Positions 22,210 through 34,656 of a stretch of 64,000 nt of DNA are shown here, one piece after another. Position 1 is the first letter of the stretch; the number at the start of each line of letters is the position of its first letter. Made by a program: the position numbers and the translations under genes. Under the pieces are notes generated by a model that made no database searches, had not been told where the DNA came from, and saw nothing but the letters and a program-made list of their open reading frames with translations. Origin of the DNA: Basidiobolus meristosporus CBS 931.73 (lineage: Eukaryota; Basidiobolomycota; Basidiobolomycetes; Basidiobolales; Basidiobolaceae); NCBI GenBank assembly GCA_002104905.1, contig MCFE01000337.1, forward strand, positions 1 to 64,000. Reading direction: 5' to 3'.

Positions 22210-23480
22210 TTGAGAAGTATTCTGTCAGTATTATTGTGGTGGTCATTGCAAGGATAGTAGTACAAAGATATATTTTTGTAAAGTCTACAGCAAATCAGCA
22301 ACACAATGCACTTAGAGTATACCCATTGAATCCAATGCAGAGGGCTGTCATACACAGTATCCACTAAACTGACTTATACAATATCTGGATAGGTTGAAAA
22401 AGCCCAATTTATGCTGGGATATTTAACAACTTGTCCCCCAAAGTGCTTGAACCTTAGGCATTGGAAGTTAAAACCTTAAGGACCATTATATATCTGCAGG
22501 ATCTGTGCAGTTATTCAGCAGTTAATCTGCTGGTCTTTAGCTGCTTTGATTTATAGGGAACTCTGAGTAAGCTGGACTGGATTTTTTTGCAGGGAACAAA
22601 GAGCTTCTGCACCTTTGGTTTGACTTGGTAGGTTTGCTTACATATTTGTGTGCATCCACTGGATCCATGGGACATGCCATATGTGGTGAATGTTTGAGAA
22701 GTACAAAGCTAGTTTGAACTTGCCAATTTCCAGTATCAGACAATATGAAGATGATATAAATTGAGGGCATGGTTTGACTTATGTTAGCTTCTGGTGGAGA
22801 CTGGTTTGAGACATTATGTTGCCTGAAATGGTAAACTTGAGGATTTCTGGATAGGCAGTGTATAGCAAAGGTATTTCATGCTTGGATGGTATTATTGGCT
22901 TTGCAGGATCAATATTCATTGGCAAGAGATACTGTAAGTAATTGCATGTAGATTTTAGGCTTCTCAGCATATCTCTAAATAGCAACACTCATCTGGCTAA
23001 TGCTCTTGATAAGTTGATGAATTGCTGTAGTAGGAACATAATTGACATTCCTCAAACCTGCCATTGCAAAAATGCCACATCCAGGTTTAGATATGCATAC
23101 ATGGTAAGGTGGCAGAGTAGTTGCTTCCATAGGAATTCAAATTCAAATAGGAACAAAAGTTCAGTAGCAGGTGGACTATTTTTCTTTATAATGGGAGAGC
23201 TCATTGGTGGGAGCATTCAGAAATCATCCATGATGAAAGGCAAAATGACCTTTCTGGCAAGGCATGGCTTAAGCTGACAGGTTTTACACTGGAGCCAGCT
23301 GTAAAGCACAAGCTAACTTTTGTGGATTTACCAGCCTATTGTAAATTTCCCAATGCCAACTTCCAAGATTCATCAAAGCGCAGGACATCACCAAGAATAT
23401 CAGAGTTGCCCAAAGGACCTTAGAGCCTGTACACAGCACCTGGGGATCATGCTCAAAGCATTCCTGAGCTTGATTTAGCA
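22210..23480. other. AT-rich gap, no gene recognised
   Basis: Open frames of 65-111 codons occur on both strands but none resembles a known protein or transposon domain. It lies between the last copia LTR and the composition change near 23,480. Confidence 0.4.
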
Positions 23481-24496
23481 AGGTTGCGCCAAAATTAGAA
23501 ACACTTCATCTCCGCTTGACAAATCAACACGGGAAAGCCCGCACCGCTCACAGCTACAATCCCCAGGCCCCAGGCCCACTCCAACCAAGACCAAGTAGCG
23601 CACCTCTACTCCCAGCTAAAGAAGGGATCTATGCTGCTGATCACCCCGAACTCCTGGAGTACAATCACCTAAGACTTGGTTTATACACCGACCAGGTTTT
23701 TGTGGTTGGAAGCGCCATACATTGCTGACAGGTGTGCTCATCGTGAGTAGTGTAGAGTGGGTAGGATTTGCCAAGTCAGCGTGGGAACATGTATTTGTAG
23801 TATCCTTGTAGCTGCGATGGCGCAATGCAGTCTAGCTGTCTAACAACAGCACCTGACCACAGTGGGAGCTGAAGGCTTGCGACGGATCATCTCGCAAAGA
23901 GCCATCAGAAGGGGAAGACTGTATGAGGAGCGAGCAGTCAGTTGCTTTCCACGCAACTTTCCTTGTGGTCATCACTCGGGGCCCGGTGGATCGGTACACT
24001 AGCGAACATCCGTTGACAAACTCTCATTTTTTGATCGAGCCGCCACCACTTGGCCATGCACAATCCCGGGTCCTGGACCATGACGACCAACACTAGCGCA
24101 ATCGATCACAGGTTGGCGTAGGAATGAATTGGTCATCCGGATGCAATGTTCACGGCCACTACCAGCACGCGTTACTGAGCTAAGCAGCACCGATCCACTG
24201 GGGACACACTTAGAGACAAAGGCCCTCACGACCGATGGCTCAGGTGATCTTCGTTGGAGGCCCATGCGATGCGAACATGAACCTCACATGCATGCATAGA
24301 CTCGCGTCGCCATGATCGCAATCACCTAGGAGGACCATACGCATTGAAGATCATCCATACCGCTGCATAAGGCCCAGTACAAATACCCTGGAGGATCGCA
24401 ATGGCGGATCCAGAACTTCACTCCCCTTCACCTCACGAACTTCAATTCACTCGCCTTCCCACTTCTGCTTCCCGTTGACCCACCCATTCCTCGGCA
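23481..24496. other. GC-richer non-coding stretch upstream of first gene
   Basis: Base composition changes sharply here from AT-rich repeat DNA to GC-richer DNA. Open frames at 23,516-23,728, 23,616-23,825 and 23,999-24,265 lack recognisable domains. A 25-codon open frame from an ATG at 24401 ends at 24478, 18 bp before the chosen start of the next gene, and may be an upstream ORF in its leader. Confidence 0.45.
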
Positions 24497-25588
24497 ATGT
24501 TGACGATGAACCGGCAGCGTATGAGTCTGGACTCGTTCTCGGTGAAATCAAGGATCGAGGCGACGCTGAACGAACTGGAGATCGATACAGCATTCGCCCT
24601 GAATTCCACTTTCGACAAGGTCCCCCGCCGTCTGGCCATGCTCTTGACCTCCCCGCGTCCCTTGCTAACCACCGTTGCTTAGTAGGTAGCTTACCTGGAG
24701 AATTTGTGCTCCTCCTTGAACAGGCTGCTGGACCACTGCCCCTCAGATCTAATCCAGGGCACTGACCCGGTTACAGCTATGGCTATGCCCATGACGACGC
24801 CTACAGAGTAAGCCCTAGTGCGCTTATCACCACCAGTCTTTAGACTCACCATCCACACAGGACCAGACCCGAGTCGAATAGGACTTCGGCCGTCCGGCAA
24901 GAGCCGAAGCATTCGGTTAGTATCTGGGCAGGGAATTTCTTTGGGTGCGCTGGCTAACACCATCTGTTAGGGAGCCCCATTTTTGGAGAATGATGCCAGC
25001 TACCGACGAGTCTGCCATCTGCTGGAGCACCTGATCTCTGACGCAAGCAACGCGGTGCGCTCCGAGGTCGTGTTGGAGGGGGCCTCGAGCGACGACTGGG
25101 AGGAGGTCGGGACCCCCACCGACGAGGATCTACCTTCCACCCGGAGCCTCTCAGTGTTTATCCACAGCGAGATGGACCCGTCTCCGTATGCGAGGGGAGC
25201 ACCTCCTTTGGAAGAAAAGACACCCTATGGGTGGGCCAGCGCAAGGGAGCATCCCTCGTTCGCGCCGGGCTTATCGGTCAGCATGTACCTCGATATGAGC
25301 AGGCCCGCCACCATCCAAACCACCATGCACCTGCACAGCCATAGCAGGATCCTGATGTCCATTGCATATTGGCTTCTCCTGTTCATCTTGGGAGTGGTAC
25401 TGTTGGATCGGTACCTGTGCAAAGTATCTAGCCAGCAGGTGGCCATTGCCCTAGATCAGCTGGTGACCGGGCGGGAGTCCCTTGAGATCGACCCGGCCGA
25501 TTATGACAGGGATGGCTGCTTGAGGATTCAGCATGAGACGCTTAGAGCGAACCTCCGCAAAGCCCTCTTCCGACGTAAAAGTTTCTAA
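24497..25588 (+). CDS. Unknown single-pass membrane protein
   Basis: I do not recognise this protein. A spliced model fits well: exon 1 24497-24619 (MLTMNRQRMSLDSFS...), an intron to about 24685, exon 2 VAYLENLCSSLNRLLDHC, two further introns with good GT/AG ends near 24,808-24,860 and 24,915-24,970, and a last exon from 24971. The N-terminal half is predicted helical with leucine-rich stretches. The middle is acidic (SDDWEEVGTPTDED) and probably disordered. One membrane helix (ILMSIAYWLLLFILGVVLL) lies about 80 residues before the C-terminus, which ends basic (FRRKSF). There is no obvious signal peptide, so a tail-side anchor with a large cytosolic N-terminus is likely. The start is uncertain because a nearby upstream ATG opens a short separate frame. 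Confidence 0.6.
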
Positions 25589-25810
25589 CCGCCGGGGAAC
25601 AGGGTTTGTCCGCTATGACCCAGGGTGCTTCCACCCCCCCCCTCTCCCCACCTATCCTATCCTATTCATCATAAAAAAGCGATATCCCCGCCCCCTCTCG
25701 GCCGGACAACACGCTGTAGACTGTCCGGGTTGTATACCTACACAAAATAAACCCATCTGTTTCGAGAATTTATTCGGTTGCGATGGTCGGGTCACGTGAA
25801 ATGAGGGGAG

Positions 25811-26553
25811 TTAGTTGTGGGATTTGAACAGCAGCTTGTTCTCCTTGGTGGCTTGCTGGTACTCTTTGGTCAGCTTGGAGATGCCCTTGAATTTCTCGTG
25901 CTTGGCATCCCCCAACAGCTGGAACAGGATCGATTCGGAAGTGGTGATGGAGGCGCCGGCCTGACGCATACGGGCCAATGCGATGTCGATCTCCGGGTAG
26001 TTCATGGAGGACACCCCGTCCGCCAACACGTGGACATCATAGTCGTGCTCCAGAAGCTCCAAACACGTCTGAAGAACGCACACATGGGACTAAAAGAACA
26101 AGGTGAATCAGGGGGGGGGAACCGACCGGAGTCCCAGTCAACCAGAAACCACCTACCTCGATGCCGAACAGGACCACCGACTTCGTCTTCAGCTCCTTCT
26201 CCAACAGCTCCTTCACCTCCGGAAGGAACATGGAGAACTTGTTCTTCTCCAGGTTGCACCTGGCCCGGGAGATGTCCAATTCGCTGACGGTGTTCCCTAA
26301 TGCCTTGGGGTTTTGCTCGGTCACGACCACTGGGATGTCGAGTTGTTCGGCCGCGGTAACCTAAAAGAGTGAGTGGTAAGTTGCGAGGGCGGGGGGTGGC
26401 ACGCTTCAAGAGACTCACCATCTTCTGGGCAGTGGTGACGACGTTGGGGAAAGCGTGGATGAGGTTGCGGAAGCGCTCCTGGATGTCGCAAACGAAGAAT
26501 GCGGTGGTGTTCGGACGGATCCTGGAGATGGTACGAGCGACGGTGGCAGACAT
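25811..26553 (-). CDS. Isochorismatase-family cysteine hydrolase (ISOC-like)
   Basis: A 205-residue protein from three exons: 26553-26419, 26360-26157 and 26089-25811. Intron ends are clean GT/AG and the exon lengths keep frame. It belongs to the isochorismatase-like hydrolases, closest in pattern to the ISOC1/ISOC2 (mar1) group rather than to nicotinamidases. The family's Asp-Lys-Cys triad is visible: Asp in [10 protein letters not shown] (about residue 23), Lys in LEKNKFSMF and Cys in SHVCVLQTC. The cis-peptide region and the [12 protein letters not shown] substrate loop are present. The substrate is unknown for this group; some members are mitochondrial or peroxisomal. It is divergently transcribed from the HDA1-like gene, sharing a 336-bp promoter region. 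Confidence 0.88.
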
Positions 26554-26889
26554 GGTGACTGAACAGAGAGAGAAAATCAGGTGGCGAAGGGAACCGGCAT
26601 CAATATATATACCCTGCAACCATCAATATATACCCTGCGTGGGACTTTTTGGATCTCCTCGGACATTCCCATCATAAGCCACAGCATTCGTGGTGGACTG
26701 GCCCGAATCAGCTTCGGATGGGTATTCATCGTGATCTCGTCGGAGGGACGGATCTTCGACCAAGGGGCCGATGGTCGATGGTCGATGGTCGAAACACTAC
26801 CAAATTCCCAGCATCGTGTTACTAAAAACATTGAAAAAATCCAATTTGTATCGTCTGTCCTACGGGCGTTCAGTAGTATTCGCATCCTT
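26554..26889. promoter_or_regulatory. Bidirectional promoter region with duplicated TATA motif
   Basis: Lies between the divergent starts of the hydrolase (26553) and the HDA1-like gene (26890). At about 26,598-26,638 the motif CATCAATATATATACCCTGC occurs twice in tandem with small variation, 45-85 bp upstream of the hydrolase start, in TATA-box position for the minus strand. An open plus-strand frame runs through the region in phase with the HDA1-like start, but its sequence is not conserved-looking. Confidence 0.5.
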
Positions 26890-29800
26890 ATGGGAACCAA
26901 ATCGCACCGTCGTCGTAGCCGCCTCACTCGCAAGAAGAGACGTCTGGAAGTTCCGAACGAGATCAAGGTTCAACCGACCAGCAGGCCCACCACGGGCCTA
27001 GTGTATGATGTTCGTTTGGCGTATCATGCGCCGGCAGTATCCGGGCAACCGCATCCAGAGGAATCCCTTCGAGCGTATCATATTTTTCAGAAACTCGTCT
27101 CCACAGGATGCCTATCTAGATGCGTCAGAGTCAGCTGTAGAGAGGCTACCGTCGATGAGCTTCTACTGGTCCACACCAAACGGCACGTTACTGAGATCAC
27201 CGATTCTGCAGGTAGAATTCCCCTGATCAATACCGTGGGAACCACAGTTGGTACTGACGTGTATCTATCCATACTTTCCCAAACCATCAAGCGCTCCCGG
27301 AAGAGAAGCTCTGTGCACTAGCTAAGCAACACGATTCTTTGTACTTGAATTCCATGTCATCGCATTGTGCCCGACTTGCTTGCGGCGGTGTGATAGAGCT
27401 TTGTAGAACAGTGTACCAAGGGAAAATCAAGAATGGAATGGCGATTGTCAGACCACCGTAAGTGACTCCTTCCCGTGTAGTCAAGGGACGTTCCCCTCCT
27501 TCGAGACACTAATATCCCCTTCGTTAGAGGACACCACGCAGAGCCCGACGAGGTACCAGGACTGAGTTGACTTTACCTAGGCTACGATACTTACGATCCT
27601 TCACCCCTGCGCCCCTTCACGACAAACCCAACCCTTTCAACAGCCAAGGTTAGTACAGAGACTGCGATTGCTGAAACAGTAGCTTACATTCTCGTCTCGC
27701 CAGGGGATTTTGCCTGTACAACAATGTGGTATGTTTTCCGACCCGGTGATCACGTGTCGACGGCCAGCTAAGGTTTTCCCACTGCTCTAGGCAGTAGCCG
27801 CAAGATGTCTTCAGAAACAGCACCACGTGCAACGGATCCTCATTGTCGATTGGTAAGCAGCATTTAGGGATGCTCAGTACTCGTCGTTCCTACTAAGTGA
27901 ACGATCTTAGGGATGTTCACCACGGTTGATACTTGCTAAATAAGTGATCGCTCGAGTATCCCTTGGTTCTCATAAGTTACGATTTAGGGAACGGGATCCA
28001 GAAAGCGTTCCTGACCGACCCGAACGTGCTCTACTTCTCCATCCATCGCTACGACGACGCCAAATTCTACCCCTACGAGACCGCCGCCGCCCACTACGTC
28101 GCAGGGGAAGGCGAAGGCAAGGGAAGGTAGGTGCTCGGCCCCCCTTTCCGGCCGTCAAATCATCTAACCCCCTTCGATAGAACAATCAATGTTCCTTGGC
28201 CGTGCGCCGGGATGGGGGATTTCGACTATCTACATGCGTTCAACAAGCTGTTGATGCCGATAGCCTACGAATTCGACCCGGAGATAGTGATCGGTTGGTA
28301 GTCGAGATGTACTTGGTTGCTAAGGGATGCCAGCTAATGGAATTGAACGGGAATTAGTGGCCTCGGGATTCAACGCGGCCTCAGGTTTGGCGGAAACTTT
28401 GGACATCGGAAACACGTGCTAAGCTAACCCACCGTACAAAGGGGACTTGATGGGGGGATGCTTCGTTACCCCCGCGTGCTACGCGCATCTCACTCACAAG
28501 CTGAAAACATTGGCTGGAGGGAAGGTGGTGCTAAGCCTGGAGGTGAGGATCACATTCAAGGGACTTGCGAGATCGGTCTTGCTAACCAGCAATTTGATCA
28601 GGGCGGGTACAACTACGACATCATTTCCGAGTCCGCGCTAGCGTGCGTGCGCGTGCTTATCGGAGAAGACCCGCCTCAATTGCAACCGGGAATCCCAAGC
28701 CCGATATGCGTGGAGACGGTGGAGAAAGTGGCGCAGATCCACTCAGTTTATTGGAAATCCCTACGCGAGCTCAACATCAAATCCTCCTTCGCCGGTATGG
28801 AACCACATGGAGACACCGACCAGAGAACCCTATAGCTAATCTTGACTCGCTTAGATGGCCTGAAAAAGAGGGTGGAGCAGCGTCAGAGTAAGCCAACCTG
28901 TGCCGAATTTCCCAGCTGCCTATCCCCCTGACCCCGTTTGAACAGAGTTATCTGCAGAGCGATCGAAGAAGCTCATCGATGAGTTCGGTCTCCTGAAGCT
29001 TCCCATCGCTGGGTCCAATGTGCCCGAGTTCTTTCACGAGGAAGTATTTCAAACGTACGTAGACACCCGCAAAAATGGGGCGAGGGAGCGGACCTAACGG
29101 ATTACATTCTTCGCAGCGACCGAACACTCACCTCGTCGGTTTTGGTGGTGTTTATTCACGACATGTAAGCATCGATCGCTGTCTCGATCCGAACTGAGCC
29201 CGATCTAACCTAGTCCCGCTCGCAGGAACCACAAGCAAGCTACATCGGCGCAAGAATCTGGCTTTGTATGTCCAGTTGACAATCACCCGTTGGCCGCGGC
29301 GATATACTAACCAGCCCGGCAGTTTGACATTGCCAACAGAATCCTAGGGAACATCCTCGTCAACAATTGGGAGCTCATCGACGTCAACATCCCATATTTG
29401 GTATGACTGCCAATGGACATGTCTCCACCACATCTGACTCTTCTCTGCAGGACGATTTCCAGGACGAAGATAGAAGAATCGTAGATCGCCTGATAAGCTA
29501 CATCTGGGATCGATATATCAAGTAAGTGCCCATTGAAGCCTAGTGGCACAGCGAAAGCTCACGAAGCTGTTTTCCATAGAACCACAACCCAGAAGAAGAT
29601 CGTCTTTGTTGCCACCGGATACGGCGCCGTATCAGTCGGGCATCTTATCACATTGATAGGTAGAGAAGACGTAGGCAGGAGTTTCGCGCGCCACTTACTG
29701 ACGCAGGATTTGTTTAGACGATGTACAGAAGTATTCCATGTTCATGGCGCTGATTCCCGGCGACGAGTTGCCCATGGTACCGCCAGAAAAGAGCGACTGG

Positions 29801-30098
29801 TTTTCGAAGGTATGCATCGCCGGTTCGGTTGTACGTGTGCGAGATACTCATCCACATCCCTCCTCTGCCGCCACCCCTAGAATACCTATATTATGGTTGA
29901 CCCCACGATTGCGAAGCAGCATCATTCAAGCTGCTTTGGCAGACTGGTTTCGAATGGTAGGTCGGCCACGTCCACTTTGCCGGTCAGCTACCTGCTAATC
30001 CTTTCTCTTCAGGAAACCTCCATGAATTTCCCATGAACACTCTGGCGCGGCTTGCCCAAGATATGTTTACACAGATCAAAGAGTGGCTCACTAGATAG
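26890..30098 (+). CDS. HDA1: HDA1-type class II histone deacetylase with Arb2 domain
   Basis: The protein starts [18 protein letters not shown], a basic nuclear-type N-terminus. The deacetylase domain follows: [97 protein letters not shown] and LSLEGGYNYD. The C-terminal Arb2-type alpha/beta segment runs to [11 protein letters not shown], as in yeast Hda1 and fission yeast Clr3. Hda1 deacetylates histone H3/H2B tails in repressed chromatin. The gene has about a dozen introns, and the active site is split over tiny exons (27644-27648, 27704-27728, 27911-27924). Oddly, the usual GFDAA zinc-ligand motif reads GFNAASGD (AAC at 28372-28374), so activity may be altered. Family assignment is firm; exact exon ends in the Arb2 part are approximate. 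Confidence 0.9.
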
Positions 30099-30256
30099 TC
30101 CCGGTGTAACCCCCCACCACCCTAATCCCCTACACATTGTATCATAGTGATATGAATGTAGCCGAAACTAATCAACACCTCAACTCACTTCCATTATTTA
30201 TTGATGCAGTAAATTGACTTTTTAATCCTTCGTCGGAATGGCTGCTGTTGGTTTCC

Positions 30257-33200
30257 CTAGCTAAGATCCATGAATTCTCCCAAACCACCATTCAGATAGC
30301 TCTCTTTGGCATCCATCTCCTGCAAGACGGTCTGGTATTCCTCGGCCAACGCGCCACTCTTTAGCTCGCTCAGGAACCCGACGAACTTGGGAGAGCTTGA
30401 TGCCTCGGAGAGTTTCGAGATCACCGCAACGGCGCGAAGCGCAGATCTGACAAGCTCCTGATGCTTTTCGACCTCCTGTTTCACCGAGGATTGTTTGATC
30501 TTGTGCTCGATGGTTGCTTTAAGTGGGTCCACACAATCGTCCAGCTTCTGCGCCACTGCAGCTGGAAGCACGCGCGCAAGTCGGATAAGCATGAGATGGG
30601 CAAGCACCTTGATGTCTTGTTGATCGCTAAGTCCCATGACCACCCGCTCCAAAAAGCCGAAAATCTCGATTCGATCCAGACAGTGGTCAAGAAGGGTGTA
30701 CATGCACTCGAACGCTGCCTTTCGAATCTCAAGGCCCTCGTCGACCTTGTGTTTGAACGGGCCCATCTCGACCGTGTGGATTAGGTTGTCACGAACCACT
30801 GTTTCCTCGTACAGCAATGGAAGGAGTTGGTCGAGCACATCGCGAATCAAATACGGCTTGTTGTGGGCGGCCGAGTTGAGGGTGGATAACGACATCTTGC
30901 GTACGTTTAGGTCGCCATCATGCATCAATGACAGGAACTCCACGATCAATGGATGAAGCAAATCATCGAAACTCTGGGTTTGGTCGGTGAATGTATACCG
31001 GATTGCGGTAACTACGGTGCCTCGGGTGTGTGGCGAGGCCGACTGAAGCTGCGCTTTCAGATCGGGCAAGAATCTCTGTGGGCTAGTCAAGGTCATCTTG
31101 CCGATGCACTCGGCAACCACATTGCGTGTCCCTTCCTCTTGGGTATCGCAGTTGGCAAATAGGAGCTCCCATATCTCGGTGTTGAATTGCTTGAGCACCT
31201 CGGCATCCTGCTGGTGGGAATGGCGGGTGATCAGCTCCTTCAAAGAGTGGAACAGAAGGTACTGCTTCTTGCTTTGTCCTTTAATCTCATCAATGATGAT
31301 CGGAAGATATTTGGGAACATTGCCCACAGCAACGTTACCCAAAGCGAAAGCCGCTGCAGACTTGATTTCCTCCAATTGGGATGAGAATAGAGAAAGGATC
31401 AAGCTGTGAAGCTCCTCATTCTGACTTAGGTCAATCTTACGACCGATCTCTCCCAAAGCCAGTAAGGAGAAGCACTTGAGAGAATCGGACGATGAGGGAT
31501 TGTTGATTTCGTTGATGAAAGTGTTGACCGTCGCTTGACAATTGCTGGGCGAGTTTAGACACAAGGTGGCTGCACACTGGGCAATGATGGAATGCGATTG
31601 AGTGGTTGCACTAGGCTGCTCATGCTCGCCATCAGTGCGTACCAAGTTCATAAGACTATTCATCAACGGGGTGAAATCCCTCTCGTCCGTACGAACCAGG
31701 GTTGCGTATATCTTGAGAAGGCTATCCAAAGAGGTTCCTTGAATAAGAGGTGATTTGACCAGGTTGAGCAAGGACTCCAGAATGTCCTCCTTGACTTGCA
31801 CCAACGAGCCGGGATTTACCTCCAATACAACACCAAGGGTGCTCAGAGCAAGGGGGAGCAAATGGAGATCCGAATCGGAGAGCAGTGGCCGGAGCTCCAC
31901 AAGCACGCTGGTAAATGTTTCGGAATTAACATACTCGCCATATCTTTTCAGAAGTGCCTTGAGACAGATGAGACTCGAAGCCTTGATTTGTCGGTTGTTC
32001 TTTCTCAACAATAGGGCTACTTCGGAGATGGCCTCTAAGATTACGTCTTTGGTATCCTCATTACCGATGACTGGTGACTCCGCAATCATTGTGAAGGCTT
32101 TTACGGTGGTTAATCTAGTAATCTCATTCTTAAGTCTCTCCAGCAGCAATGGCATGCATTCCTTTAATTCGGGTTTCAACTCATCGCCTGTCTGGGAGAG
32201 CAAGACTCCTAAACAAGTTATCGAACGCTCCTTGACTTCTTGATCAGCATCCGAGGTAAATAATCTGGCTAAGGTGGCTTTACAAATTTGCTGGATGTAC
32301 GATTTGGAATTCTCTCCCAGAGGTGAGAGGTTGTAAGAGTCGGTGCTGGGAATATACACAATGGGACGAATCACCTTGATAAGCTCGTTGCACACCAACA
32401 ATGCCTCGGAGGGGATCTTATAGAATTTGTCGTTGACAGAGGCAATGATAGGCGGTGCAAGGCGCTCCAGGTGAGAGTTGAAAACGTGTGGTGGATGTGT
32501 GCGGAACAGTTGTCTCAAGAAAGAGAGAACCTCTATCTTCAGGTTGGAGCTGGTCCCAGAGCTCTGACTGGCGATTGTGGTTTCTGACCCGGCTAGGGAG
32601 GAACTGATTGCGGGAATGAATAGCGAGATTTGATAATCCAGGCCTCCGCGAAGTACCGTGATAAGTTCTCTTAGAAGGACGAAGCCGGTCTGTCTTGTTT
32701 GAATCGATTTCGAAGTTAGCTGCTTAGACAGGCTTTTGGCTAGCTTGGGCACCTGTTGACGAAGGAGTTGAGGCATGCTGTCATCAGTGTCCATTGGGTT
32801 GTGAAGTTTCCGGCGCTTAGCCTCGAAGACAATGTCATCGGCGTCTTGTGCCTCTTGCTCGTCTTTGGCATAAACGATTGTTTGTCGTAATAGAGTGATA
32901 AACGTCTGGAGAATATCCACACGTACGGTCTCTTCTCTTTCCTTGAATCTGGCGATCAGAGCTGGAGCTACGGTCTCGTAAAGCTTAGGCAGTAGTTCGT
33001 GTCGAGTTGATATAATGGCAGAGAAAACTTTGGAAGCGGATCTTCTCACTTTCCACGAGATGTCATCGTCATCGGAGAACTCGCTGTCAAGATGGGGTTA
33101 GCAGCCGATCTTCTCGAATGGATTCAGAATTCGCCACCACATACTCATCAAACTCATCTTCTTCATCCTCATCTTCATCCTCATCCATAGCATTCTCGTC

Positions 33201-34656
33201 GGCCTCGTCATCATCATCCGGATCCTCGAAGTTTGGATCGTACTTGATATATTCTAGGCACAGGTCGATGATAGTAGGAATGTAGCGAGTGATCTCAGTG
33301 GGGCATCTCAGCACCAATGACTCCAAAGCCTTGTTTCACCAAATTCACAGCGCACTTTAGTAACGAACAACGCAAGATATATCGCTCAAAGCTTTGATCC
33401 TACCTGTAGGCAGTATTCTCTGAGTTCGTCATCCTCCTCCTTGGCGTAAACAATCACAATAGGAAGGATCTCCTCCAGATACTTGCCCAATCTTTGAGCA
33501 CTGAAGCGGCTGTATAATATAGCGGAGCTTAAGAGCGTGCTTTAGGATGAAACTGTAAACCTATATCAGACTCACCTCACAGTTCCCACACAATAGATGA
33601 GAGTCTTGGATTTATCGTGAGAATTCTCGGTTCGCTTGAGCTCCACCAAGAGTTTCTGTACAAGCTCGTTGAATAAATCGTCACCGATGTTAACAACCAA
33701 ATTACCTAAACAGTAACGTATCATTGGTAAATGATTGACACGACTAACCATGATTCTGATTCAGTGCTTACCGATGGCGACGGTGGCCCTCTTGCGGATC
33801 GCTGGTCGGGAATGATTCAACAGCAGAATTAGCGCGTTTTGGATGGAGCTTTGTAGTTGTGGATTGGCGACAAGGAGAATTCCGAAGCGAGACAGGACTT
33901 CGATCATCACATCCAGTGTATCTAGCTGAATTTCATAGATAGTGTTCTATCGTACACGGCATTTTAGAATAGGCAGGAGCACATAATAGCAAGAGCAACA
34001 AAAGTACATTATCGAGCTGTGAGATGAGTCGGGGGATAAGCCGTTGACAGATATTCAGAGCTACAGTCGAATTGGATGGGATTTCAACAATCACAGTCTT
34101 CAGCCCTAAGAGTCATGGATTTCAGTACGTGTATGTCAGCACTTGCTCAATAACCACGCTGGTCTAAACGGAACATTACCGATGCTACCAATATCACGCT
34201 TTTCTTCGCGCTTCTGCACAGTGAACCCGCAAAGCTCGTCGACTATTTCTTGAAGTTGCGCTTCATGTAACTTCTTAACTAGAGGGCCTAAACTATAACA
34301 CCGCCACAAACAGGCGTATGCTTGATAAATCTTCCATATATCTGCTGGTGGTAAGCCAAAAGGAGAACTAACCACTTGATGGCAAGATTCTGCACCTCGC
34401 CATTTTTATCGTCCAGTAGTTTCAACACAGCAGCAACTACCTTCTTTTCAGTCGACTCCTCTAGTTGAAAGCTGTCCTTCTGGAGCTCGTTGGTCAGGTC
34501 GTTGGTGGCCATGTACCGAAAATCCGTGTCGCTGGAGGTCATCTATGTTCAACATGCGGGTGGCAAAAAAATGAATAGCGGTTTCAAAGGTCAAAGGTGC
34601 ACAGTAATTACTTTTTCCAGCAGCGAGGCCACCATGTACGCACTAGTATTTGCCAT
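30257..34656 (-). CDS. CAND1: CAND1, cullin-associated NEDD8-dissociated protein
   Basis: Orthologous in pattern along its whole length to animal and plant CAND1/TIP120, an all-HEAT-repeat protein of about 1,200 residues that binds unneddylated cullin-RBX1 and exchanges F-box adaptors. The start is a 15-codon exon, [15 protein letters not shown] (34656-34612), then a 69-bp intron and [16 protein letters not shown] from 34542; together they match the usual N-terminus. Further landmarks are [23 protein letters not shown], an acidic insert [15 protein letters not shown] (about 33,150), [58 protein letters not shown] and [19 protein letters not shown]. The 5' third has several short introns; the 3' two-thirds (33,049 to 30,257) is one exon of 930 codons. 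Saccharomyces has only a divergent relative (Lag2), so this fungus keeps the conserved form. Confidence 0.95.

Noticed and set aside
23516-24265. Several open frames of 65-90 codons in the GC-rich border segment
   Set aside because: None has a recognisable domain, splice-compatible continuation or start context; GC-rich DNA gives such frames by chance.
27576-27648. A 68-nt exon (about 27581-27648) in the HDA1-like gene instead of a 5-nt micro-exon
   Set aside because: It keeps frame but would add about 21 residues into the invariant active-site loop between HHAEPD and GFC; kept only as an alternative.
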